54,984 nt of DNA, taken from assembly GCA_947632045.1 (NCBI GenBank), contig CANRNQ010000016.1, positions 1 through 54,984 of the forward strand, given 5' to 3'. Source of the stretch: an uncultured Clostridia bacterium (GTDB lineage Bacteria; Bacillota; Clostridia; Oscillospirales; Acutalibacteraceae). Below the pieces are notes generated by a model. That model was not told where the DNA came from and ran no database searches. It worked only from the letters and a program-made list of their open reading frames with translations. Position 1 is the stretch's first letter; each line of letters starts with the position of its first letter. The position numbers and the translations under genes were made by a program. Of this stretch, positions 24,872-30,984 are shown in pieces.

Positions 24872-24906
24872 AGACCGTCGCGCGTGCATACGCGGCGGTT
24901 TCGACT
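24872..24906 (+). terminator. Terminator-like hairpin after the small plus-strand gene
   Basis: ACCGTCGCG and CGCGGCGGT can pair with one G-U pair, and TTCGACTATTTTTTT follows on the plus strand. A related GCGGCGGTTTCGACT sequence occurs at 24511-24525 upstream of the transposase start. Confidence 0.45.
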
Positions 24907-25132
24907 ATTTTTTTCTTTTCCCTTGTTCGGCTATGTATCTGTTCGCAAGCACGGAGATCATTTCCGGTTCTATGCCTGTGTCCTCGTACTGACACAGCCT
25001 CTCAAGAACCATTCCCAGGGGACAGATCGAGCAATTAAAGCCGTAATTTTCACAAAGGTCTTGCGCGTCCTCACAGTAATCTTTTCCGTTCCAGAATGCT
25101 TCGCCTTCTTCACGTCTTGTTATTCTTTCCAT
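24905..25132 (-). CDS. Small phage protein with cysteine motif, unknown function
   Basis: A 75-residue acidic protein with CENYGFNCSICPLGMVLERLCQYEDTG, a cysteine pattern seen in small phage proteins that accompany other early genes. AAGGAGG precedes the ATG at 25132, which overlaps the end of the PP-loop gene by 23 bases. Function unknown. Confidence 0.55.
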   Translation of the reverse strand: MERITRREEGEAFWNGKDYCEDAQDLCENYGFNCSICPLGMVLERLCQYEDTGIEPEMISVLANRYIAEQGKRKK

Positions 25133-26183
25133 TACTCATCCTCCTTCGTTTTGCCTTATATTCGTTGTACTTTTTTCGGTATTCATAGGACTTTCCGAAA
25201 ATGTTCCACGCCGCTTTGACGACATTCGGCTCATAGGGTCGTATTAATTCCAAATCGTCAACCGCTTTGTAGGAGATTGGACAACCGCAACAGCCTGTCC
25301 GTGTTAATCCGTAAACCTCATACGCGTCCGAATATTTTATGCCGTAATGTTCTTTGTACCACGCCTTGTCTTTATTGCTTACATAATACAGCGAGCGCAA
25401 TTTGAATTGCCCTGTTGCCGTTTCTGCAAAGCATTTCCCGTTTACTGACCTAACTCCACCCTCTGCGTACCTTTCACCCGTTATAATCAATTCATAATCT
25501 TTTTCAATTCGCTTCGCTGGCTCTTTTTTACAATAATTACAACATTTCGCACTAATTTGAAAATCGGGCGGGCAGTCACGAATAAAATCAAGCATATATC
25601 GGCTCGCGTTAATTGTTAATTGTTTATTTGTCTGTAATACACCAGCAGAATTGCAACAGCACAAAAAATTAATTGTATTTTTACATTTGGGGAATCGTTC
25701 GTCAAACTCCTTACGCTTTTCGGCTTTATTCTCGCTATCCGCATATTCTTTCGCTATTGATAGCGGTATACCTTTCCTTTGCCATTCGCCGAGCCTTGCA
25801 CTCATTGCCTTTGACATGAACGGAATGCCGTATTTTTTTGCCGCTGTCACTATGCTGATTTTAGGTCTGCATTCTTCAATTTCTACGCCGTACTTTTGGG
25901 CTGTATCTTTGACGTGATCCTTAGTCGCCTGCATTTCTAAGCCTGTGTTAAAAAATACATATTTGACCGGCGGCAGCTGATAATCCATCATAGCGCGGGT
26001 GCGTTCTATTAAATCAATTAATATGTCGCTGTCAGAGCCGCCCGAGTAAGAGCATATTACCTTTGGATGTTGAGTCAACCGCTTTGCGATTATGCTTTTA
26101 ATAGCTTCAAATTTTGCCGGTGCGTCGAAGTCTGCGTAATCCGGTCTTTCCGTATAAACCTTACTGCGGTATGTATTATTCAT
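25110..26183 (-). CDS. PP-loop / PAPS-reductase-family enzyme (phage-encoded)
   Basis: The protein (357 aa) has the N-type ATP pyrophosphatase loop SGGSDSD at residues 47-53 and the PAPS-reductase core (YVFFNTGLEMQATKDHV). It also has several cysteine clusters (NFLCCCNS, AKCCNYCKKEP, TGCCGCPIS) that could bind an iron-sulfur cluster, as in DndC and some sulfurtransferases. Such genes are frequent in Firmicutes phages and have been linked to sulfur or nucleic-acid modification, but the substrate is unknown. The ATG at 26183 is the first good start, although its GGAGG is 12 bases upstream. Confidence 0.8.
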   Translation of the reverse strand: MNNTYRSKVYTERPDYADFDAPAKFEAIKSIIAKRLTQHPKVICSYSGGSDSDILIDLIERTRAMMDYQLPPVKYVFFNTGLEMQATKDHVKDTAQKYGVEIEECRPKISIVTAAKKYGIPFMSKAMSARLGEWQRKGIPLSIAKEYADSENKAEKRKEFDERFPKCKNTINFLCCCNSAGVLQTNKQLTINASRYMLDFIRDCPPDFQISAKCCNYCKKEPAKRIEKDYELIITGERYAEGGVRSVNGKCFAETATGQFKLRSLYYVSNKDKAWYKEHYGIKYSDAYEVYGLTRTGCCGCPISYKAVDDLELIRPYEPNVVKAAWNIFGKSYEYRKKYNEYKAKRRRMSNGKNNKT

Positions 26184-26199
26184 TTTTATGTTCGTCCTC

Positions 26200-26415
26200 C
26201 TAACATTCTTGTAAGTCAAGCTGGAAACCTCTCTCTATAAATTCACCTATGGCGGACTTGCGGTCGGATGTGTAATATCCGCTGTATGCTTCACCGCGAT
26301 AATCCAGCCTCCACACTACCCACGGTTCCGGAGCTGTAGGAGAATGTGCTATTACGCATCTGTCCTCTATCTTGCCGATTACGGTATATCCTGCGTGCAT
26401 ATCCCCGATATTCAT
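26200..26415 (-). CDS. Small phage protein, unknown function
   Basis: A 71-residue protein with a beta-rich pattern (GYTVIGKIEDRCVIAHSPTAPEPWVVWRLD, SGYYTSDRKSAIGEFIERG). GAAGGAGG precedes the ATG at 26415. It overlaps the next gene upstream by four bases. Similar short proteins occur in phage early regions, but I cannot name the family. Confidence 0.55.
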   Translation of the reverse strand: MNIGDMHAGYTVIGKIEDRCVIAHSPTAPEPWVVWRLDYRGEAYSGYYTSDRKSAIGEFIERGFQLDLQEC

Positions 26416-26834
26416 CCGTTTGCCTCCTTCATCGCGTTAATTACTTTTCGCCTGAGCATATTCGATATTTTATGCTGCATATATTGATTGACTGTTTTCC
26501 AATATCTGTTCCACGCCTGATCTGCGTCGCTATATTGAGTTTCAGACCCATCCGCGCAGTGAATTGTGTATACTTTTGCGCCGTCTTCATGTCTCAGCTC
26601 ATACCCGTCGATGTTAATATGCGTTTTACGTTGATTAAACCCCTCTTTGGAAAATTCACTCTTCATATATTCCTCGACTGTTCTGCTGTACTGAAACCAG
26701 ACCGCAAGCGGCAGTCTGCTTTCAAACAAAAGCTTATCATTTTGACATATGAAGTATGTTCCGTTGATGGGTGAGTAGCAAAATTTGATGTCGTCAACAG
26801 AACAGCGCGTTTTTATGTAGGTTGATTTCTCCAT
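26412..26834 (-). CDS. Early phage protein, unknown function
   Basis: A 140-residue protein beginning MEKSTYIKTRCSVDDIKFCY. The C-terminal third is helical and basic (NRYWKTVNQYMQHKISNMLRRKVINAMKE). AGGAGGG lies upstream of the ATG at 26834, which follows the HTH gene at 26836 with almost no gap. I do not recognise it. Confidence 0.5.
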   Translation of the reverse strand: MEKSTYIKTRCSVDDIKFCYSPINGTYFICQNDKLLFESRLPLAVWFQYSRTVEEYMKSEFSKEGFNQRKTHINIDGYELRHEDGAKVYTIHCADGSETQYSDADQAWNRYWKTVNQYMQHKISNMLRRKVINAMKEANG

Positions 26835-26835
26835 A

Positions 26836-27312
26836 TTACACGCCCTCCTCTCTGCACAGGTCATCTATGGTGCAATCGAGGGCTTTTGCGATTTCATAAG
26901 CAAGTGCCAGTGAGGGAATTTTCACTCCTCTTTCGATATGTGCAATCATTCCTTGTCCACATCCGGCTTTTTCAGCCAATTCAGTTTGACTCATGCGCTT
27001 AAGCGTACGTCGATTCTTGAGATTTTCTCCGACATTCATGTAAGCGTTGTCATATGTTCTAAACTCAGCGGCAGGGGTACTTTGCTCTGTATTATCCGAT
27101 TCTTTTTCTCCAGAATCGGTGCTGTATGTACCTATAAGCCTCTTCCATCCCTCGAATTTATCTCTGCGATCCAGCGCACTATTTCTTTCTGCCATCAGAG
27201 AGGTAATTGCGGACGTAAATTCTATTGTTTTGCCGTCGTAGATTCCGCCATTCCGAAGTCTTTTGCATAAGGTACAGATCGTCTCATCAAGTTCAGCTAT
27301 TAGCTTTTCCAT
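26836..27312 (-). CDS. XRE-type HTH regulator with N-terminal extension
   Basis: The protein (158 aa) has an N-terminal helical region (MEKLIAELDETICTLCKRL, TSAITSLMAERNSALDRRDK) and a C-terminal XRE helix-turn-helix (NLKNRRTLKRMSQTELAEKAGCGQGMIAHIERG). Its last 36 residues are almost identical to the end of the small HTH protein encoded just upstream (27314-27514), and the DNA is nearly identical as well. This points to a recent tandem duplication. Its role may be Ner/Cro-like control of the early promoter, by position only. Confidence 0.75.
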   Translation of the reverse strand: MEKLIAELDETICTLCKRLRNGGIYDGKTIEFTSAITSLMAERNSALDRRDKFEGWKRLIGTYSTDSGEKESDNTEQSTPAAEFRTYDNAYMNVGENLKNRRTLKRMSQTELAEKAGCGQGMIAHIERGVKIPSLALAYEIAKALDCTIDDLCREEGV

Positions 27313-27313
27313 C

Positions 27314-27514
27314 TTAAGCCTCCTCCTTGCACAGGTCATCTATGGTGCAGTCAAGGGCCTTAGCGATTTCATAAGCAAGTGCCAGTGAGGGAATTTTAAC
27401 TCCGCGTTCAATGTGCGTTATCATTGTGCGCGACACACCAACCCGTTCAGCGAGAGAATCTTGAGCAAATCCCTTTTCTTCGCGTAATTTAACGAGATTT
27501 TCTGCGATATTCAT
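27314..27514 (-). CDS. Small XRE-type regulator (Ner/Cro-like position)
   Basis: A 66-residue single-domain HTH protein (NLVKLREEKGFAQDSLAERVGVSRTMITHIERG). It is the first gene downstream of the early promoter, the place of cro or ner in temperate phages, so it is likely to repress the control region. The ATG at 27514 has AAGGAGG upstream. The C-terminal 36 residues are shared with the next gene. Confidence 0.8.
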   Translation of the reverse strand: MNIAENLVKLREEKGFAQDSLAERVGVSRTMITHIERGVKIPSLALAYEIAKALDCTIDDLCKEEA

Positions 27515-27538
27515 CAATATTCCTCCTTGTTTTAAAAA

Positions 27539-27582
27539 TGTGACTATGGTATCATTAAAACAGTATCAACCATAGTCACATT
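27539..27582 (-). promoter_or_regulatory. Inverted repeat in the early leader (operator or attenuator)
   Basis: ATGTGACTATGG and its exact complement are separated by 20 bases; the two half-sites lie about 32 bp apart centre to centre, near three helical turns. On the early transcript the repeat forms a 12-bp stem followed by UUUUUAAAA. It is therefore either a site for the small HTH proteins or a 5' attenuator. Confidence 0.55.
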
Positions 27583-27608
27583 ATATCGCCATTATTGGCG
27601 ATTGTCAA
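27580..27608 (-). promoter_or_regulatory. Early lytic promoter (perfect consensus)
   Basis: The minus strand carries TTGACA, a 17-bp spacer and TATAAT, a perfect match to the SigA consensus. Operator 1 occupies the spacer, so repressor binding would block polymerase directly. It drives the early operon from 27,514 downwards. Confidence 0.85.
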
Positions 27609-27632
27609 TAATATATCGCTATATTTAGCGAT
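27585..27632. promoter_or_regulatory. Two repressor operators (ATCGCY-6-RGCGAT)
   Basis: Operator 1 (27585-27602) reads ATCGCC ATTATT GGCGAT; operator 2 (27615-27632) reads ATCGCT ATATTT AGCGAT. The shared design is a 6-bp arm, 6-bp AT centre and 6-bp arm, and the centres are 30 bp apart, about three helical turns. Operator 1 covers the early promoter; operator 2 abuts the repressor ribosome binding site, which fits autoregulation. Confidence 0.75.
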
Positions 27633-27650
27633 ATAGGAGGATTGAACAAA

Positions 27651-28352
27651 ATGAATGCATTAAATATGTATGATTCGCCTATAGTAGCGAACAAAATAAA
27701 AGATTTCGCCAAACATAAAAATATCTCCTTAAAAAAAATTTTGGAAAATTGTCAACTAGGCTCAAATACATTTTCTCATATGCTACATGGAAGATCTGTG
27801 GCATTTGATAGCCTAGCTAAAATTGCTGACTATCTTAATTGTTCCGTTGACTATCTCCTCGGCCGCACGGACGATCCCATGCTGCATACAATTGAAAAAA
27901 ACAAACCGACTATGCCTGATAATATTGTCCGGATCTCCGAGCCGGACAGTACTCCCGTCGATGAACGCCCTGTCGTCATGCTCAAAAATTATTCGCAGCC
28001 TGCTTCTGCCGGCACGGGAAATTTTCTTGATAATGATTCGCCTTATGAATTTATTAGCGTCCTTGATTCTCCGGCCGTCACGGCAGCTGATTTTGTTATA
28101 AGTGTGTCCGGCGACAGTATGGAACCGCGCTATCACGACGGCGATAAACTGCTCATAAAAAAAGATATGAAACTCACTGAGGGTGAATTTGGAGTCTTTA
28201 TTGTAAACAGCGAAGCATTTGTCAAAAAATTCGGACGCGGCGAGCTACTTTCTTTAAATCCAAAGTACAAACCGATAAAGATACACGACTACGATGAGGT
28301 TCTGTTTGCGGGCAAGGTTATCGCTGTTTTAGATGAAAACGACATTATTTGA
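27651..28352 (+). CDS. LexA/CI-like prophage repressor (S24 family)
   Basis: The protein (233 aa) has an N-terminal HTH (KKILENCQLGSNTFSHMLHGRSVAFDSLAKIADYL) and a C-terminal S24 peptidase domain. Visible active-site features are the Ala-Gly cleavage bond in PASAGTG, the nucleophile Ser in SVSGDSMEP and the Lys in NSEAFVKKF. Such repressors self-cleave when RecA filaments form, so induction by DNA damage is expected. The ATG at 27651 lies ten bases after GGAGG; a TTG two bases after that site was rejected. It is divergent from the early operon and flanked by two matching operators. Confidence 0.93.
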   Translation: MNALNMYDSPIVANKIKDFAKHKNISLKKILENCQLGSNTFSHMLHGRSVAFDSLAKIADYLNCSVDYLLGRTDDPMLHTIEKNKPTMPDNIVRISEPDSTPVDERPVVMLKNYSQPASAGTGNFLDNDSPYEFISVLDSPAVTAADFVISVSGDSMEPRYHDGDKLLIKKDMKLTEGEFGVFIVNSEAFVKKFGRGELLSLNPKYKPIKIHDYDEVLFAGKVIAVLDENDII

Positions 28353-28591
28353 TCCGGATTTTTCTTTCGCTGTTTTTGTGCATTTTCCACAAAATGTGCT
28401 CAAAATGTATAAATATGCAAAAATAACGTATATTTATACAATTGGTATATTGTTTATCGCCGTATTTGTTATTTTTAAAAATCACAAAAAACCCCATGAG
28501 AATGGGAAGACCAAGCGCTTTCTAAAAAACAAATATTTATTTGGCATTGGAATTTATTATTTTCACTATAAAAGCAAGCTGTTGAAATTCC

Positions 28592-28653
28592 TTTAAAAGC
28601 CGATTTAAAGCGGTTTTTAAGCATTTTTAAAGACTGCGTTTAAAAAATTTTAA
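28592..28653. repeat. Phased TTTAAA array 3, near the prophage left end
   Basis: TTTAAA or near matches begin at 28592, 28604, 28616, 28626, 28639 and 28648, at 9-13 bp intervals, again separated by GC-containing linkers. The array is 240 bp beyond the repressor stop in the non-coding end of the prophage. In Mu-like phages transposase sites occur at the ends, so it is a candidate end-binding region. Confidence 0.5.
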
Positions 28654-28700
28654 TCCCGCGCTCGCGGAGCTTTTACTCCAAAAAACGCGGGATTTTCTTT
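28652..28700 (+). terminator. Terminator-like hairpin after the repressor
   Basis: AATCCCGCG pairs perfectly with CGCGGGATT and is followed by TTCTTT on the plus strand. The 500-bp gap 28,353-28,855 holds this hairpin, the TTTAAA array and two further terminators, but no credible gene. Confidence 0.6.
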
Positions 28701-28711
28701 GCAAATAAAAT

Positions 28712-28769
28712 GAAAAAAAACAAGCCGTTTTTGAAATGTTCCGAAAATTAACACCTCAAAAACGGCTTG
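28712..28769 (-). terminator. Terminator of the PfkB kinase gene
   Basis: A perfect 14-bp stem (CAAGCCGTTTTTGA and its complement) is followed on the minus strand by eight Ts. It lies 87 bp beyond the kinase stop and should end that transcript. Confidence 0.75.
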
Positions 28770-28812
28770 TTTACGCCATTTTTATTAAATTTTATCTTTT
28801 TCACGGCTTTTT

Positions 28813-28835
28813 ACGGGTTCAGACCCGTTTTTTTA
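28813..28835 (+). terminator. Plus-strand terminator
   Basis: ACGGGT, loop TCAG, ACCCGT and then seven Ts. It would stop plus-strand transcription from the prophage before the kinase gene. Confidence 0.65.
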
Positions 28836-28855
28836 TTTTATTCTGAAAATCACAA

Positions 28856-29758
28856 TTACGCTTTTATCTCCGTGAATTTTTCATCAAGCTCTCTTTCATT
28901 CGGAAAGCCCTCCGCACCGCCGGAGTGCTGTATTTTCATAGCCGCGAATAGCTGTGCGCGGTCAAGCGCCTCTGCCGGCGCGAGTCCCTTCGCGTAATAA
29001 TGAATAAAAGAGCTGAACAGCGCGTCGCCCGCGCCGACCGTATTTTTAACCTCGCCTATGCAGTGCGCGGGCAATTCGGTAAACGAATGATCCTCTCCGT
29101 TAAAGAGCAGCGCGCCGTTTTTGCCCATGCCCAAAACAATGAGCTTGCTGTTGTAGCGCTGATGTATCGCCTTCAAAAATTCGCGATAATCGCAGGCGAT
29201 GGCCTCGTCGCTTAAAAACAGAATATCGGCCGCGTCCATAAATTCGCGGTTATATTCGTCGTCTATATTGCTCAGAACATGAACGTCCGTCGCAATGGGC
29301 TTGCCCTGCTTTTTCGCAAGCGACAAAAGCGGGCGGTTGAAGTTGATGTTGCAGGCGCAGACTACATCTATATCTTCGAGAACATCGTCGGAGAAATCGT
29401 AATTGTTTTCCTGAATGTCCTTCAAATCGTTATGTATCTGCCTCCTGCCGCTTTCATCATATAGAACGACCGAAACCGGCGTTCCCTTCAGTATAGGCTT
29501 AATATATTTATCCGAAATATTGTTTGCCGCCAGCGCGTCGCGAATCGTGCGCGCCGTCGCGTCCGTGCCGGTCATGGATATAAACCTTACCTCGTCGCCG
29601 AGCGTCGCATATGCTCGGCAAAGATTAAAGCCCACGCCGGAAACGTTTGACTCGATTCCGAATGATTTGTAATCAATAGGGAAGTAGTTTATCGGGAACT
29701 CCTTTATCTTTACAGATGTTTCTACATTTATAAGACCTGATACTAATATTTTAGCCAT
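28856..29758 (-). CDS. PfkB-family carbohydrate kinase
   Basis: The protein (300 aa) phosphorylates a sugar or nucleoside with ATP; the substrate cannot be fixed from sequence. It has the ribokinase-like fold, with an N-terminal substrate region (GVGFNLCRAYATLGDEVRFISMTG) and the PfkB signature NTVGAGDALFSSF, in which the Asp is the catalytic base. The start MAKILVSG at 29758 was chosen over an ATG 18 bases upstream, because AGGA lies about ten bases before it. It stands alone and has a strong terminator, so it is a single-gene host unit at the left flank of the prophage. Confidence 0.88.
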   Translation of the reverse strand: MAKILVSGLINVETSVKIKEFPINYFPIDYKSFGIESNVSGVGFNLCRAYATLGDEVRFISMTGTDATARTIRDALAANNISDKYIKPILKGTPVSVVLYDESGRRQIHNDLKDIQENNYDFSDDVLEDIDVVCACNINFNRPLLSLAKKQGKPIATDVHVLSNIDDEYNREFMDAADILFLSDEAIACDYREFLKAIHQRYNSKLIVLGMGKNGALLFNGEDHSFTELPAHCIGEVKNTVGAGDALFSSFIHYYAKGLAPAEALDRAQLFAAMKIQHSGGAEGFPNERELDEKFTEIKA

Positions 29759-29892
29759 AGTTATCTTTCCTTTCAAAAGGTGTTTTGCAAAAATACATTA
29801 TTAAGATTATAGCACCGTCGGGCAAAAAATTCCACTAAATTAAAATTATTCTATTGGCGTTTATATATTCTTCAACAATTTGGAGGCAAATT

Positions 29893-30108
29893 ATGTACCC
29901 TTATCACAATTTAAACAAAAAGCGTATCAAAAACGGCGAGCTTGTCGGATATGAATATGTAAAGGATTATAAGGATATTGGCGAATGCCTGCTTTTGCAT
30001 TTTCGCACATACCCGTTTGAAAGGCCGGTAAGACCGCATAAGTACCATGAATACGTCGGGCTTTTGCCGCGTTTTGGGGATGACTGCGGGGCAAATTTGG
30101 ATAAATAG
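29893..30108 (+). CDS. Small conserved protein of unknown function
   Basis: A 71-residue protein beginning MYPYHNLNKKRIKNGELVGYEYVKDY with a C-terminal block PFERPVRPHKYHEY. I know proteins of this pattern from many Clostridia, with conserved opening and PIRPHRY-like end, but not their function. GGAGG precedes the ATG at 29893 by six bases. A 1.1-kb stretch with no conventional gene follows. Confidence 0.7.
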   Translation: MYPYHNLNKKRIKNGELVGYEYVKDYKDIGECLLLHFRTYPFERPVRPHKYHEYVGLLPRFGDDCGANLDK

Positions 30109-30155
30109 TCTGTGCTTGCCGCCTGTCCGCCTCAGTGACTTTAAGCGGGCGACAA

Positions 30156-30301
30156 AGTGTTCGGGCGGCGACCCGCGCGGCTCCGCCGCGCTCGAAAACG
30201 CGGCGGGGATCACTTTCTGCCCCGCCGCCGCACCTTCCCGCCGCCGCGTTTTTGCAGCTTCCCGCCTGCGGCGGGAAGCTGCCGGTCGCCGCCCGAACAC
30301 T
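30156..30301. repeat. GC-rich multi-hairpin repeat, copy A
   Basis: A 146-bp element bounded by a perfect 18-bp inverted repeat (AGTGTTCGGGCGGCGACC). Inside are a GCGCGGC/GCCGCGC-type hairpin, an arm pair around AACGCGGCGGGG, and a hairpin CAGCTTCCCGCC/GGCGGGAAGCTG. A second copy lies at 39276-39416. The internal hairpin differs between copies but stays paired in both. Confidence 0.7.
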
Positions 30302-30311
30302 CTCTGCCACA

Positions 30312-30650
30312 GCGCAGCAAAACAGTATAGTCAGTCGGCGAAAGTTTTGCATAAAATATCCAAAAATCACTTGCGGAACAAAAGTCGATATGCTAAAATT
30401 AAGGTGCGAAACAAATTTGAATAATTTTCATGTATCAACGCGTGTATTTTACTTCGGTAAAAATACAGGCTCGGTTTTTTACACGCGTATTGCATGAAAA
30501 AAATTTGTTTCGCAGCAAAAGGAGCTATGTATTTTTCGTGCGTAGCTTCGGCTGCGCACTTTTTATTTATAGGAGGTTTTCGAAAATGAATAAAAAACGC
30601 TCGAAAAAGATGTAAAAAAATAAAGACTCGCTCGTATGTATCTTGCCACG
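30312..30650 (+). promoter_or_regulatory. Tandem leader unit 1 (promoter, variable hairpin, terminator, short ORF)
   Basis: TTGCGG (30371) and TAAAAT (30394) are spaced by 17 bp. Transcription should start where the 14-bp outer stem begins (TGCGAAACAAATTT, 30405-30418, with its complement at 30501-30514). The inner stem is TTTTCATG/CATGAAAA then ACGCGTGTA/TACACGCGT. GTGCGTAGC TTCG GCTGCGCAC TTTTTAT then forms a terminator (about 30537-30565), followed by AGGAGG. GGAGCTATG can pair with CGTAGCTTC and would break the terminator. Confidence 0.75.
30586..30615 (+). pseudogene. Truncated 5' copy of the LRR gene (9-residue ORF), unit 1
   Basis: After AGGAGG the frame reads MNKKRSKKM and stops. It matches the start of the LRR protein (MNEKRSKKD) with a one-base deletion that brings in a stop. 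It is either a dead fragment from tandem duplication or a tiny peptide gene. Confidence 0.6.
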
Positions 30651-30984
30651 GCGCAGCAAAACAGTAACGTCAGTCGGCGAAAATTTTGCATAAAATATCC
30701 AAAAATCACTTGCGGAACAAAAGTCGATATGCTAAAATTAAGGTGCGAAACAAATTTAATTTTGTAACTTAAATAGTGTGCTTTTCTTTGTAAAAATGCA
30801 TGCTCTATTTTCACACACTATTATAAGTTATGAAAAATTTGTTTCGCAGCAAAAGGAGCTATGTGTTTTTAGTGCGTAGCTTCGGCTGCGCACTTTTTAT
30901 TTATAGGAGGTTTTTAAAAATGAATAAAAAACGCTCAAAAAAGATGTAAAAAAATAAAGACTCGCTTGTATGTATCTTGCCGCA
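30651..30984 (+). promoter_or_regulatory. Tandem leader unit 2
   Basis: Same layout as unit 1: TTGCGG (30710) and TAAAAT (30733), outer stem 30744-30757 with 30835-30848, and a terminator. The inner stem is completely different in sequence, TAACTTA/TAAGTTA then AATAGTGTG/CACACTATT, but remains paired. The apical loop keeps CTTTGTAAAAATGCATGC, shared with unit 3. Confidence 0.75.
30920..30949 (+). pseudogene. Truncated 5' copy of the LRR gene (9-residue ORF), unit 2
   Basis: Encodes the same MNKKRSKKM peptide as unit 1 with synonymous differences (TCA for TCG), after an AGGAGG site. It has the same one-base deletion relative to the intact gene, so units 1 and 2 were probably copied from each other. 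Confidence 0.6.

Larger units (their letters stand above)
560..28650 (-). mobile_element. Mu-like transposable prophage with siphovirus-type virion genes (right end truncated)
   Basis: The block contains a MuA-type transposase, MuB-type ATPase, GemA-like and Mor-like proteins, gp25/gp26/gp27-like genes, and a full set of terminase, head and siphovirus tail genes in one orientation, with a divergent LexA-like repressor at the high-coordinate end. Ends are approximate. The left end should lie between the repressor stop (28,352) and the kinase gene (28,856). The right end falls between 556 and 717. No distal tail, receptor-binding, holin or endolysin genes are present, so the copy is probably defective. 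I could not identify the terminal TG/CA dinucleotides or a target-site duplication. Confidence 0.85.

Noticed and set aside
28333-28596. Open frame of 87 codons after the repressor
   Set aside because: It starts inside the repressor gene, lacks a ribosome site and has low-complexity AT-rich codons; probably non-coding.
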